Positions 53,238 through 62,657 of a stretch of DNA of 64,000 nt are shown one piece after another. This DNA is from Caldifarciminota bacterium (lineage in GTDB: Bacteria; Hydrothermota; Tepidihabitantia; Tepidihabitantales; Tepidihabitantaceae), in NCBI GenBank assembly GCA_026418295.1, contig JAOABP010000005.1, positions 36,864 through 100,863 of the forward strand, written 5' to 3'. The notes under the pieces are model-generated. The model did no database searches, was not told where the DNA came from, and was given only the letters and a program-made list of their open reading frames with translations. Numbering within the stretch: the first letter of the stretch is position 1; each line of letters begins with the position of its first letter. A program made the position numbers and the translations under genes.

Positions 53238-54326
53238 GTGTTTTATTATCTTCTGACACCACTGACACGCTACTTCGGAGCGTTAAATCTGTTTCGATAC
53301 ATCACATTCCGGGCAGCAATGGCTGGCGTAGTAGCGATTGTGTTAACCTTGGTGTTGGGAGTTCCCCTGATCAGATTGCTGAAGCGACTGCAGCTCGGTC
53401 AGAATATCCGGGAAGAGGTTCCCGAAAGGCACCGGGGAAAAGCCGGAACGCCAACAATGGGTGGGGTGCTGATACTGGTGGCAGCGATAATCGGCACGGT
53501 GCTTTTCGGAGATTTGAAGAATCAGTCGGTCCTTTTGGGTTTGGCAGTACTGCTATCTTTAGGAGCACTGGGGTTTTGGGATGATTACGTGAAAGTGCGG
53601 GGAGGTCGTGCCCGAGGAATTAACAAACGTACAAAGTTGTTCTTTCAGCTTCTTGTTGCAGCTGGTGTTGGAGTTGTACTTTATTTCTTCCCGGCGGACC
53701 CGGGAATTAAAACCAAGACCAATTTTTTATTGTTTAAAAATATTGTCGTAGATTTCGGGATATTCTATATTCCGCTGATAATGCTAGTGCTAATTGGTTC
53801 TTCAAATGCAGTGAACCTGAGTGACGGGCTGGACGGTTTGGCACCTGGATTGCTAACAGTAGCTTTGGGTACTTACACTGCGCTGTGCTATATTTCGGGT
53901 AATTTCAAGATTGCTCAATACCTTAATATCCAATATGTACCGGTTTCAGGAGAGATGACGGTATTTTGTCTGGCACTTACTGGCGCCTGTCTCGGGTTTT
54001 TGTGGTTCAATTCGTATCCAGCAGAGATTTTCATGGGTGACACCGGTTCCCTGCCGCTTGGGGGTGCTCTTGGGCTGGCTGCGATTGTTTCCAAACATGA
54101 ATTGCTGCTGCCAATCGTGGGGGGGGTGTTTGTGATTGAGGCAGGGTCGGTGTTAATACAGGTGATATATTTTCACTCTACCGGTGGAAAAAGAATTTTC
54201 CGCATGGCACCACTGCATCACCATTTTGAATTTAAAGGGTGGGTTGAACCTAAAATTGTAACCCGGTTTGTGATCGTTGCTGTGCTGTGTGGGATGGTGG
54301 CGTTAGCAACTCTCAAGGTGCGCTAA
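53238..54326 (+). CDS. mraY: Phospho-N-acetylmuramoyl-pentapeptide transferase
   Basis: Transfers phospho-MurNAc-pentapeptide to undecaprenyl phosphate to make lipid I. A ten-helix membrane protein of 362 residues with KAGTPTMGGVLIL, GFWDDYVKV, NAVNLSDGLDGLAPGLL, FMGDTGSLPLGGALG and the MAPLHHHFE motif that holds the catalytic histidines. The start is GTG 53238 with AGGAGGAAGG in front. It overlaps murD by one base. Confidence 0.97.
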   Translation: MFYYLLTPLTRYFGALNLFRYITFRAAMAGVVAIVLTLVLGVPLIRLLKRLQLGQNIREEVPERHRGKAGTPTMGGVLILVAAIIGTVLFGDLKNQSVLLGLAVLLSLGALGFWDDYVKVRGGRARGINKRTKLFFQLLVAAGVGVVLYFFPADPGIKTKTNFLLFKNIVVDFGIFYIPLIMLVLIGSSNAVNLSDGLDGLAPGLLTVALGTYTALCYISGNFKIAQYLNIQYVPVSGEMTVFCLALTGACLGFLWFNSYPAEIFMGDTGSLPLGGALGLAAIVSKHELLLPIVGGVFVIEAGSVLIQVIYFHSTGGKRIFRMAPLHHHFEFKGWVEPKIVTRFVIVAVLCGMVALATLKVR

Positions 54327-55705
54327 TGTTAAGGATATTCAGAGAACAGGTGGCGGGGCGGCCGTTTCTAATTCTGGGGTTAGGAAGGGCGGGAAAAGCA
54401 TTGGCGAACGCCCTGCTGCACGCAGAAGCCGATGTTGCAGGGTATGATGATGACGAATCGATCTGGCACCAGCCGGCGCTTCAGGGTTTAGTAGGATTGG
54501 GATTGAGGCGGATTTACCGGGTGAATCATCAGTTTCTGATCCCACATGTAACGGTAGTGGCGAGTCCCGGATTTCCAGCTGAACATCCTGTGGTTCGCTT
54601 TTTAACTGATAACGGGATCTCGGTATATGATGAGCTTGATTTTGCCAGCAAATTTCTCCCCGGTATCCAGATTGCAGTTACCGGTACCAACGGGAAATCA
54701 ACTACCGTATCTTTGATTGCAGCAATCCTGAAGGAGGCGGGGAAGAAAGTTTTTGTCGGCGGAAATCTGGCACCGGGAAAGCCACTGTCAGCAGCGCTGA
54801 ACATGAACGAAAAGGATTTTTATGTTATTGAAGTGTCCAGTTTTCAGCTAAGGCGGGCACAAGCGCTGAAACCGAAAGTGGCGGTATTGCTGAATATTAC
54901 CGAGGACCATCTGGACCGGCACCAGTCATTTGCTGATTACGTCCGCTGCAAACTGAGGATATTCGAATATCAGCAGCAGGATGACTGGGCAGTATTAAAT
55001 TATGACGACCCATCTGTAAGAAATGAGGTTGAGAATGTGCGGGCTGAAATAGTATGGTTTTCCAGAAAAAAAAGAGCAGATGCTTATGTCGCCCGGGGGT
55101 GGTTCTGGTTTAAAGGCAAAGCTGTGGTATCCATCAGTGAACTGCTCCAGTGGCCGGTGAAATTTTACAATTTGAGATATCTGCCTGTGATTGAAAATGC
55201 GCTAGCAGCAGTGTGTGTTGCTCAGATATTACAGATTCCGATACCTGCAATTAAACAGGGATTGAGACGGTTTAAGCATCTACCACATCGACTGGAGTTT
55301 GTTCGTCGCTTGCATGGGGTTTATTTTTTCAATAATTCAATGTGCACTAATCCTGAGGCAGGTGTCCGGTCACTTCTGGCATGGCGGAAGAAGGTTATTC
55401 TGATAGCAGGGGGGAAAGAGAAAAACACCGACTTTAAAAATTATCTAGACACAATCAGACGGCGGGCAAAGTGCGTAGTACTTTTAGGAGAAAACAGTAA
55501 TCGTCTGGCAGCAGAATTAAGCAGCCTCGGGTTTAAGAAATACGAGATTGCAGATTCGATGAAGGATGCTGTAGTTCGTGCTTATCAGCATGCTAGGTCC
55601 GGGGATGTTGTCGTGCTTTCTCCGGGTTTTGCTTCATTTGACCTATTTCATGATTTTCAGGAAAGGGGAAGGGTTTTTCGCAATGCGGTCCGGCAACTAC
55701 AGTAA
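54326..55705 (+). CDS. murD: UDP-N-acetylmuramoyl-L-alanine--D-glutamate ligase
   Basis: Adds D-glutamate to UDP-MurNAc-L-Ala. The 459-residue protein has the ATP-binding P-loop VTGTNGKSTTVSL, the EVSSFQL and ITEDHLDRHQSFADY blocks and the C-terminal VVLSPGFASFDLFHDFQERG. The usual DSKATN motif reads NSMCTN at residues 337-342 (bases 55334-55351), so the lysine matching E. coli Lys319 is Met and the preceding Asp is Asn. The start ATG overlaps the mraY stop (TAATG); an earlier in-frame start within mraY is less likely. The substitution may change how the substrate is held. Confidence 0.92.
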   Translation: MLRIFREQVAGRPFLILGLGRAGKALANALLHAEADVAGYDDDESIWHQPALQGLVGLGLRRIYRVNHQFLIPHVTVVASPGFPAEHPVVRFLTDNGISVYDELDFASKFLPGIQIAVTGTNGKSTTVSLIAAILKEAGKKVFVGGNLAPGKPLSAALNMNEKDFYVIEVSSFQLRRAQALKPKVAVLLNITEDHLDRHQSFADYVRCKLRIFEYQQQDDWAVLNYDDPSVRNEVENVRAEIVWFSRKKRADAYVARGWFWFKGKAVVSISELLQWPVKFYNLRYLPVIENALAAVCVAQILQIPIPAIKQGLRRFKHLPHRLEFVRRLHGVYFFNNSMCTNPEAGVRSLLAWRKKVILIAGGKEKNTDFKNYLDTIRRRAKCVVLLGENSNRLAAELSSLGFKKYEIADSMKDAVVRAYQHARSGDVVVLSPGFASFDLFHDFQERGRVFRNAVRQLQ

Positions 55706-56933
55706 TAGTGGCGTGCTGAATGTTGTCCACCGTCCGAACCGGTTGTGGATTCCGGTCAGCGGACGGAGTGGAGCATTCGAATATCTGCCTAACTCCCCCA
55801 TTGATTATCAGCTGCTTGTTATTGTTCTCGCCTTGGGGGTGATTGGTCTCATTACGGTATATGCAGCGACATATCATTTGGGGTTGGAATATCTCCGGGG
55901 GCAGACTTTGCGACTGTTGATGGGTTGTGGGGCGCTCTGGTTGGGTATGAAGGTTAATCTCGGGCGAATTGCCGGCAGAAATTTCCAATGGCTGCTGCTA
56001 ATAATAATGCTCGGGCTGTTGATGGGAGCAATTGTTCTCGGGAATCTTGCCGGGGTCGTTGCCCGCCGTGAGTTCCACGGTTTTCAACCTCAGGAGTTTG
56101 TTAAGTATGCGCTGGTGATATGGCTTGCGGGTTATTTTGAAAGGCTGCGTAATTCAGATTCAAAGCCGAATTTCTTAAACACAGTGATCAAGCCCGGAGT
56201 AATTGTTGTCTTGACTGTGGGGTTAACACTCATTCAACCAGCAGTTGGGACCAGCGTGATTATCGGGGTATCAAGTTTTCTGATATTCGTTCTTGCTGGG
56301 GTAAAATGGCGGTACTTGTTCCCTTTGGTGATGCTGGGCGTGCTGCTGACAGGTCTATGTTTTGCGATTATACCCAAGTTAAAAAATACGAAATTCCATT
56401 ACATTCCAGACCGATGGGAAAAATTCTGCGCCGGTGACCGATACCATCAGACTCAGGCTTTAATTGCACTCGGTTCAGGCGGTCCGTTCGGAAAGGGGCT
56501 GGGTGAGAGCCGACAGAAATACTATTTTCTGCCCAAGCTGCACAAGGATTTTATTTTCTGTCTGATCGGCGAAGAAAGGGGATTTTTGGGTGCGGTGATA
56601 CTCATTTTACTTTACATTCTTTTAATGTATCGAGTGACGAAGGTGGCAGAGAGGTCGGTAACAGAGTTCGGTCGTCTATTAAGCAGTGGTGTCGGAGTGG
56701 TAATTACAATCTACGCTATGGTTCATATCGCTGTATCGCTGAGCCTGATTCCCACGACCGGGCAGCCATTACCGTTCATATCCTATGGCGGTTCGGCACT
56801 GGTATCAAACATGTTTGCTGCCGGACTGGTTCTGAATGTTTCAAGACATAGAAGGAGTGGTGTCGATGAGGAAGGTGTTGCTGGTCGCGGGTGGAACCGG
56901 CGGCCATATCTTCCCCGCGCTCGCGCTGGGTGA
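55683..56933 (+). CDS. ftsW: Lipid II-polymerising glycosyltransferase FtsW
   Basis: A SEDS-family glycosyltransferase with about ten transmembrane helices, working with FtsI. Motifs: FQPQEFVKYALVIWLAGYF, IQPAVGTSVIIG, GDRYHQTQALIALGSGGPFGKGLGESRQKYYFLPKLHKDFIFCLIGEE and LSLIPTTGQPLPFISYGGS. The start is uncertain: ATG 55683 is chosen (GGGAAGGG upstream, 23-base overlap with murD). After the last helix the frame runs on for about 25 residues, 68 bases into murG, giving an Arg-rich tail. Confidence 0.94.
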   Translation: MRSGNYSNSGVLNVVHRPNRLWIPVSGRSGAFEYLPNSPIDYQLLVIVLALGVIGLITVYAATYHLGLEYLRGQTLRLLMGCGALWLGMKVNLGRIAGRNFQWLLLIIMLGLLMGAIVLGNLAGVVARREFHGFQPQEFVKYALVIWLAGYFERLRNSDSKPNFLNTVIKPGVIVVLTVGLTLIQPAVGTSVIIGVSSFLIFVLAGVKWRYLFPLVMLGVLLTGLCFAIIPKLKNTKFHYIPDRWEKFCAGDRYHQTQALIALGSGGPFGKGLGESRQKYYFLPKLHKDFIFCLIGEERGFLGAVILILLYILLMYRVTKVAERSVTEFGRLLSSGVGVVITIYAMVHIAVSLSLIPTTGQPLPFISYGGSALVSNMFAAGLVLNVSRHRRSGVDEEGVAGRGWNRRPYLPRARAG

Positions 56934-57948
56934 AGAGCTTCGAAATTGCGGAGTAACTGTGATATGGGTAGGGAGGAAAGGTATGCTGGAGGAGACAGTT
57001 GCCCGGCGAGCAGATTTTGAATTTGAGCCTATACAATCCGGTCAAGTGACAGGGAAGAACCCGGTTTTCAGATTGCGGGCGTTGGCCGAGATTAGTGCTG
57101 GGGTTTTTCAGTCGATGAAAATTATCAGTCGGATAAATCCCGATGCAGTTATTGCCGCCGGGGGGTTTGTGAGTGCTCCGCTTCTCATAGCTTCTTGGAT
57201 TCGACGAATCAAATTCTTCCTTTTGGAACAGAATTGTGTGCCCGGAAGAGTGACCCGATTTTTTTCGCGGTACGCTCAAGAAGTTTTTCTGACTTTTCCG
57301 CTTGAAAAATCTCTGAGTGGTAATTGTAATGTCACCGGGACGCCACTGCGTCAGGGAATTGTTCAAAGGTGTTCTCAATCAAGTGGTTTTCCCCTGAGAG
57401 GAGGGGCTTCAGCGACCATTCAGAACCGGACAGTACTGGTAATCGGAGGAAGTCAAGGCGCGCGGGTACTAAATCTCGCCGCACTGGATTTGGCAGCAAC
57501 ACTTTCCAATATCCGGGTTGTTATTATTACCGGAAAAAGGGATTACGAGCTGATCAAGTCTTTGGTGCGTTCCAAAAACTGCGAACTGGTAGACTGGACT
57601 GATCAGCCGGAGGAATATTATGCTCAAGCTGCACTGGCAATTACCCGCGCCGGTGCGCTGGTAATATCAGAATTAATGGCGTTTGGCATACCAATGATTG
57701 TCGTCCCCTTTCCTTTTGCAGCTGACCGGCACCAAGATGCCAATGCCCGGTATATAGCAAAAATCGGCGCCGGAGTTGTACTGGAACAGAGTCAGCTTTC
57801 GGGGTTGACCAGTTTGGTGCAGCGTCTTTTGACAGATTCTGCGAAGATGGAGGCGATGTCAAGAAATGCCCGTGCGGCTGTTCGGATAGATGCCGGTTCT
57901 GCCATTGCCCGACGGATTATGACGGTGTTGAATGCAGAAGGAGATTGA
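56866..57948 (+). CDS. murG: UDP-GlcNAc:lipid I N-acetylglucosaminyltransferase MurG
   Basis: Makes lipid II on the inner face of the membrane. The 360-residue GT28 enzyme starts RKVLLVAGGTGGHIFPALAL. It has VIAAGGFVSAPLLIASWI, LLEQNCVPGRVTRFFSRYA, VIGGSQGARVLN and the sugar-nucleotide site ITRAGALVISELMAFGIPMIVVPFPFAADRHQDANA. ATG 56866 has GAAGGAG upstream; the open frame from 56836 overlaps ftsW and lacks homology. Confidence 0.96.
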   Translation: MRKVLLVAGGTGGHIFPALALGEELRNCGVTVIWVGRKGMLEETVARRADFEFEPIQSGQVTGKNPVFRLRALAEISAGVFQSMKIISRINPDAVIAAGGFVSAPLLIASWIRRIKFFLLEQNCVPGRVTRFFSRYAQEVFLTFPLEKSLSGNCNVTGTPLRQGIVQRCSQSSGFPLRGGASATIQNRTVLVIGGSQGARVLNLAALDLAATLSNIRVVIITGKRDYELIKSLVRSKNCELVDWTDQPEEYYAQAALAITRAGALVISELMAFGIPMIVVPFPFAADRHQDANARYIAKIGAGVVLEQSQLSGLTSLVQRLLTDSAKMEAMSRNARAAVRIDAGSAIARRIMTVLNAEGD

Positions 57949-57954
57949 GCTGCT

Positions 57955-59340
57955 ATGTTTGGCAGGCTAAGACGAATCCATTTTGTGGGTGTCGGTGGAG
58001 CAGGGATGTCAGGTATTGCACTGTTACTCAAAAATCTTGGGTTTGAGGTTTCGGGGTCGGATATTCAGGCAAGTGAAGTAACGGAACGGTTGATGCAAGA
58101 GGGTATAAAGGTGTTTATCGGACACCAGGCAGAAAATTGCGCCGATGCTGAGGTGGTGGTTTTTTCCACGGCAGTTGCTGATGATAATCCCGAAATAGTT
58201 TTTGCCCGTGCTCACGGAATACCGGTAATCAGGCGGGCAGAAATGCTGGCAGAACTGATGCGTCTGAAGTTCAGCATCGCAATATCCGGGAGTCACGGCA
58301 AGACAACCACTACTTCACTCGTTACGCATGTTCTGACTCGTGCCGGGCTGGATCCTACCGCAGTGATCGGCGGCAGAATTGTCGGAGCCGAGACCGGCGC
58401 CCGGCTGGGGCAGTCAGAGTATCTCGTTGCTGAGGCCGATGAGAGTGACCGTTCTTTTGTTCTCCTTTATCCCTCGATTGCAGTGGTGACAAATATTGAA
58501 CCGGAACATCTTGATTATTACCGGAATATTCAGGATTTGAAGAAGGAATTTTTGCGGTTTGTTAACCGGGTCCCCTTTTATGGCAGTGTTATTTTATGTA
58601 TGGATTCACCGGCGGTACGGTCCTTCCGGAACCGGGTGCCGCGCCGGGTAGTAACCTATGGAGTTGATACGGAGGCAGATTTTACAATCCGCGATCTCCA
58701 GCTTTACCGCTTCAGTTCGGCATTTACGGTGGTTTATAATGGTAAGGAAATAGGCAGATTCAGCCTGGCGATGGCAGGAAGACATAATGTTCAGAATGCG
58801 CTGGCAGCAATTGCAGTGGGGGCTGAGCTGGGGATCGACTTTGCTACCATTGAACAGGCGCTGGCAACATTTACAGGAGTTCACCGGCGGCTGGAAAAGA
58901 AAGGGGAAGTGAACGGTATAGAAGTGTTTGATGATTATGGTCATCATCCGACTGAAATCCGGGTGACCATCGAGGCATTGCGCCATGCCTATCCAGAGCA
59001 CCGGATACTGGTTGTTTTTCAGCCCCATCGCTATACGCGCACCAAACTACTTGCAGAAGAATTTGGCACTGCATTTGATCAGGCAGATGAAGTGGTAATT
59101 ACCGGGGTTTATGCTGCAGCTGAACCGCCGATTCCCGGGGTGGACGAGAGGCTGATTGTAGATGCGGTGCGGAGGCGGGGCAGAGCCGGTTTGACAGTTC
59201 ACCACATACCGGAGCTTAATGAAGTGACAAATTTCGTTGGTGGTCGATTGAAGCAGGGTGATGTGGTGCTGACGCTGGGGGCTGGCAGTATCACCAAATT
59301 GGCAGATGAGATTCTGAAACTGCTCAGTGAGGTTAAGTGA
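57955..59340 (+). CDS. murC: UDP-N-acetylmuramate--L-alanine ligase
   Basis: Adds L-alanine to UDP-MurNAc, the first Mur ligase step. A 461-residue protein beginning IHFVGVGGAGMSGIALLL; the P-loop is SGSHGKTTTTSL, then EADESDRSFVLLYP, NIEPEHLDYY and the FDDYGHHPTEI motif. All expected parts are present. It lies six bases after murG and overlaps murB by one base. Confidence 0.96.
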   Translation: MFGRLRRIHFVGVGGAGMSGIALLLKNLGFEVSGSDIQASEVTERLMQEGIKVFIGHQAENCADAEVVVFSTAVADDNPEIVFARAHGIPVIRRAEMLAELMRLKFSIAISGSHGKTTTTSLVTHVLTRAGLDPTAVIGGRIVGAETGARLGQSEYLVAEADESDRSFVLLYPSIAVVTNIEPEHLDYYRNIQDLKKEFLRFVNRVPFYGSVILCMDSPAVRSFRNRVPRRVVTYGVDTEADFTIRDLQLYRFSSAFTVVYNGKEIGRFSLAMAGRHNVQNALAAIAVGAELGIDFATIEQALATFTGVHRRLEKKGEVNGIEVFDDYGHHPTEIRVTIEALRHAYPEHRILVVFQPHRYTRTKLLAEEFGTAFDQADEVVITGVYAAAEPPIPGVDERLIVDAVRRRGRAGLTVHHIPELNEVTNFVGGRLKQGDVVLTLGAGSITKLADEILKLLSEVK

Positions 59341-60260
59341 TGGCTGGTAATTGGCAAGAGATATTGCTGCAGACAGTTCATGAGGAGCATTGTGAGGTAT
59401 TTTTTAACGAGCCTCTTGCCCGGCATACCAGTTTCCGAATTGGCGGTCCGGCTGATGCATTGGTTATTGTCAGGAGTCGAAGTGGTTTGAGTGGAGTGTG
59501 GACGATTGCTCAGAAATATGGAGTAAATATTACGGTTATCGGACGCGGTACTAATGTGCTAATTTCTGAACAGGGACTGCGTGGTATTGTGGTTAAGCTT
59601 CAGGGCGAATTCTGCCGGATCGAATTGCGGGACAATCAGATTTATGCTGGGGCGGGTGTTTTACTTGATGAAATTGCAGATTTTGCCGAATCTCATGGTT
59701 TTTCCGGTGCCGAATTCCTCGCGGGGATTCCTGGAACAATCGGAGGCGGGTTGATGAGTAATGCCGGTGCCTACGGCAGAAGTCTGGGGGATATCGTCCA
59801 ACAGGTAGAAGTAATGGATAATCAGGGGATAATCAAATTGTTAAACAGGGGGGTTCTCAGGAATCAATATCGGGAATCCCTACTACCAGCAGGCTCCTGG
59901 GCCTTGTCAGTAATTTTGAAATTACAGCAAGGCAGGGCAAAAAGCTGTCAGGAAATCAGAAGTGAACGCCGGCAAAAGCATCCGTCTGAACCTTCAGCCG
60001 GTTCTTTTTTTAAGAATCCTGCAACAGTTCCTGCAGGTAAACTGATAGAGCAGTGTGGTTTAAAAGGCATCGAATTGGGCGGAGCAGCAGTTTCACACCA
60101 GCATGGGAATTTTATAGTTAACCGGGGCGGTGCCCGATTTGTTGATGTTTATGAGTTAGTTCAGATTATCAAGGCAACAGTGGAGGAGATGACCGGCATT
60201 GAGCTTGATGAGGAGGTGCGGATTCTGCCTCCTGCAGGTTCAGCCGGAGACAGGAGGTGA
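59340..60260 (+). CDS. murB: UDP-N-acetylenolpyruvoylglucosamine reductase
   Basis: The FAD-dependent reductase that forms UDP-MurNAc. The 306-residue protein has HTSFRIGGPADALV, GRGTNVLISEQGLRGIVVKL, EFLAGIPGTIGGGLMSNAGAYG and the catalytic-serine motif PSAGSFFKNP (type II-like), followed by AAVSHQHGNFIVN. Start ATG 59340 shares a base with the murC stop and has GAGG seven bases upstream; GTG 59337 is possible. It lies directly before ftsA, where ddl and ftsQ usually occur. Confidence 0.95.
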   Translation: MAGNWQEILLQTVHEEHCEVFFNEPLARHTSFRIGGPADALVIVRSRSGLSGVWTIAQKYGVNITVIGRGTNVLISEQGLRGIVVKLQGEFCRIELRDNQIYAGAGVLLDEIADFAESHGFSGAEFLAGIPGTIGGGLMSNAGAYGRSLGDIVQQVEVMDNQGIIKLLNRGVLRNQYRESLLPAGSWALSVILKLQQGRAKSCQEIRSERRQKHPSEPSAGSFFKNPATVPAGKLIEQCGLKGIELGGAAVSHQHGNFIVNRGGARFVDVYELVQIIKATVEEMTGIELDEEVRILPPAGSAGDRR

Positions 60261-60263
60261 AGA

Positions 60264-61490
60264 ATGGGTAAATTGAAAAGGATTGCTGCAATTGATATCG
60301 GAACCACTAAGGTTACCTGTGTGATTGCCGAAGTGGATCAAACCGGCAAGACGGAAGTCAAGGGATACGGAGTGTCACCGCCGGACGGATTCCGAATGGG
60401 AGTTGTCATCAGTCTTGATAAGGCAACAGAATCATTTGCCCGGGCAATTGAGCAGGCGGAGAAGATGGCGAACTGTCGTATTGGTGCCGGTCCGGTTTAT
60501 ACCAGCATTACCGGTGATCATATCAAGCATATGCCCGGATTAGGGGCAGTGCCCGTGAGCAGACCAAATAAGGGAATCATGCCGCGTGATATAGAGGATG
60601 TAATACGTCAAGCACAGACCATTCGTCTGCCGAATGATGAACAGATACTTCACGTTATCCCAACTCAGTTCATTGTTGATGGTCAGCGTGGGGTGCGGAA
60701 TCCCTTGGGATTATTCGGGGTCCGTTTAGAAGTAGAGGCATTGCTGATTATCGGTGCGGTTACTGCGATCGAGAACATATATCGGGTAATGGAACGACTG
60801 GATATCAAACACCGGGTGTTAGTACTCCAGTCGCTGGCTACTTCCTACGGAGTCTGTGATGAGGAAGACAAGGAACTGGGGGTGGCGATCGTTGATATCG
60901 GTGGAGTACTGGAGGTATCGATCTATCGGGAAGGGGAGATTCGGTTTACGAAAATGCTTCCGGTTGGCGCCGCAAATATTACTAAGGATGTGGCAATCGG
61001 ACTGCGGACTACGTATCAGCAGGCAGAGAGTATCAAGCGGGAGTTCGGGGTGGCAATGGCGGGGATGATTGAAAGAGATGAACCATTGACGATTGAAGAT
61101 GCTTCAGGCCGGGGTCCCAAACAAGTGTCCCGGCGCCTGCTGGCATCAATCATTGAACCCCGAGTGGAGGAGCTGCTTAACTTGGCAGATGCGGAAATAA
61201 GAAAGTCACAGCTTGCGGACGGGCTTTCCGCGGGTGTTATTCTGACCGGGGGTGGTGCTCTTTTACCCGGAATTGATATGCTTGCTGAGCAGATTTGTGG
61301 AATGCCGGTAAAAATCGGAAGGCCGGAACGGGTAGGAGGACCACGGGAAGTGGTCACGAATCCGGCGTTCGCCACTTCTGTTGGGTTGATCCGCTGTGCA
61401 GTTGAAGGAAAAAGTAGTCAGTTGCACCGGTTGCCTGTTCCCGGGCTGGGACAAAGGTTGTGGGAAGATTTGAAGTCATGGTTTTCTTAA
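60264..61490 (+). CDS. ftsA: Cell division protein FtsA
   Basis: An actin-like ATPase that tethers FtsZ to the membrane. The 408 residues contain IAAIDIGTTKVTCVIAEV, the 1C domain after about residue 85 (GDHIKHMPGLGAV), VAIVDIGGVLEVSIYREGE, GVILTGGGALLPGIDMLAEQ, and an amphipathic C-terminal helix (GQRLWEDLKSWF). ATG has GGAGGTGA upstream. Confidence 0.96.
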   Translation: MGKLKRIAAIDIGTTKVTCVIAEVDQTGKTEVKGYGVSPPDGFRMGVVISLDKATESFARAIEQAEKMANCRIGAGPVYTSITGDHIKHMPGLGAVPVSRPNKGIMPRDIEDVIRQAQTIRLPNDEQILHVIPTQFIVDGQRGVRNPLGLFGVRLEVEALLIIGAVTAIENIYRVMERLDIKHRVLVLQSLATSYGVCDEEDKELGVAIVDIGGVLEVSIYREGEIRFTKMLPVGAANITKDVAIGLRTTYQQAESIKREFGVAMAGMIERDEPLTIEDASGRGPKQVSRRLLASIIEPRVEELLNLADAEIRKSQLADGLSAGVILTGGGALLPGIDMLAEQICGMPVKIGRPERVGGPREVVTNPAFATSVGLIRCAVEGKSSQLHRLPVPGLGQRLWEDLKSWFS

Positions 61491-61510
61491 ATTAATGAAA
61501 GGAGGCAAAA

Positions 61511-62605
61511 GTGATTGAGCCGGTAGAGGAAAGAAATCTGACCCGGATCGGTGTATTCGGAGTCGGGGGGGCAGGCTGTAATGCCATAAATCATATGGTT
61601 GATGCCCGTCTGAGTGGAGTGGAACTGTTTGCGATCAATACCGACCTTCAAGCACTGTCAATGTCTCTGGCACCGAACAAAATTCAGATTGGTGCGCAGC
61701 TAACCGGTGGTCTTGGTTCAGGGGGGGATCCGAGAATTGGCCGGCAGGCGGCTGAGGAATCAATCAGTGTCCTGCGTGAGAATCTTGCGGGTTTCGATAT
61801 GGTGTTTATCGCCGCCGGTGAAGGTGGGGGTACAGGTACCGGTGCTGCTCCAGTGGTTGCTCAGGAGGCGAAGCAGCAGGGGGCACTGGTGGTCGCAGTT
61901 GTGACCCGGCCGTTTGATTTTGAAGGCCGGCAGCGTCGCGAGAAAGCTCAGGCAGGAATCGATGCGCTCAGACCGCATGTTGATACGCTGATTGTAATTC
62001 CCAATCAGCGGATTCTGGAAGTTTATGGCGCCCAGCCCTGTTTTGAGGCATTTCGGCTCGCAGATGAGGTGCTGTTGAACGCAGTCCGGGGAATATCAGA
62101 GATTGTTACGACCCGGCAGTTAATCAATATTGATTTTGCCGATGTGCGAACGGTGATGAGCGAACGGGGAGGGGCGGTGATGTCGGTAGGGATTGCTCAA
62201 GGAGAGGGGCGCGCCACTGAAGCAGCACACCGGGCATTGCGTTCGCCATTGATTGAGGACGTATCTATTGAGAGTGCCCGTCGAGTACTGCTGAATATCT
62301 CGGGCGACGAGTCAATGACACTGAAAGAGGTGGATGAGGCTGCCCAGATTATCTACCATGCAACGAATGGCCAGGCAGATATCCGGATGGGGGCTGCTCG
62401 TCTGAACGATCTGAATTCCGCAATGAAGGTGACGCTGATTGCTACCGGGCTCAACGAACCTTTGCCGCGAATTGATGATGTAGCTGACCTTTTGAGTGGG
62501 GTAGATCTAAATCCTCTGCGACGTAATTTAAATCCTAAAGGTGAACTGCCGGTAGACAAAACGGATTTGGAGATCCCTACTTTCATCCGTCGGCAACTCG
62601 ATTAA
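61511..62605 (+). CDS. ftsZ: Cell division protein FtsZ
   Basis: The tubulin-like GTPase that forms the division ring. The 364-residue protein has GVGGAGCNAINHM, the tubulin signature GEGGGTGTGAAPVVA, NIDFADVRTVM, and the C-terminal binding peptide DLEIPTFIRRQ, which contacts FtsA. The linker before it is short. It starts with GTG and has GAAAGGAGG upstream. It is the last gene of the cluster, facing purF. Confidence 0.98.
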   Translation: MIEPVEERNLTRIGVFGVGGAGCNAINHMVDARLSGVELFAINTDLQALSMSLAPNKIQIGAQLTGGLGSGGDPRIGRQAAEESISVLRENLAGFDMVFIAAGEGGGTGTGAAPVVAQEAKQQGALVVAVVTRPFDFEGRQRREKAQAGIDALRPHVDTLIVIPNQRILEVYGAQPCFEAFRLADEVLLNAVRGISEIVTTRQLINIDFADVRTVMSERGGAVMSVGIAQGEGRATEAAHRALRSPLIEDVSIESARRVLLNISGDESMTLKEVDEAAQIIYHATNGQADIRMGAARLNDLNSAMKVTLIATGLNEPLPRIDDVADLLSGVDLNPLRRNLNPKGELPVDKTDLEIPTFIRRQLD

Positions 62606-62614
62606 CACGCAGGC

Positions 62615-62648
62615 GGCGCAGCAGTCAGGAAAGATAGCTGGCTGCGCC
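62615..62648. terminator. Possible terminator between ftsZ and purF
   Basis: A perfect eight-base-pair inverted repeat GGCGCAGC (62615-62622) with GCTGCGCC (62641-62648) and an 18-base loop lies between the convergent genes. No clear T-run follows on either side, so intrinsic termination is uncertain. Confidence 0.45.
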
Positions 62649-62657
62649 ACTGCCGGT

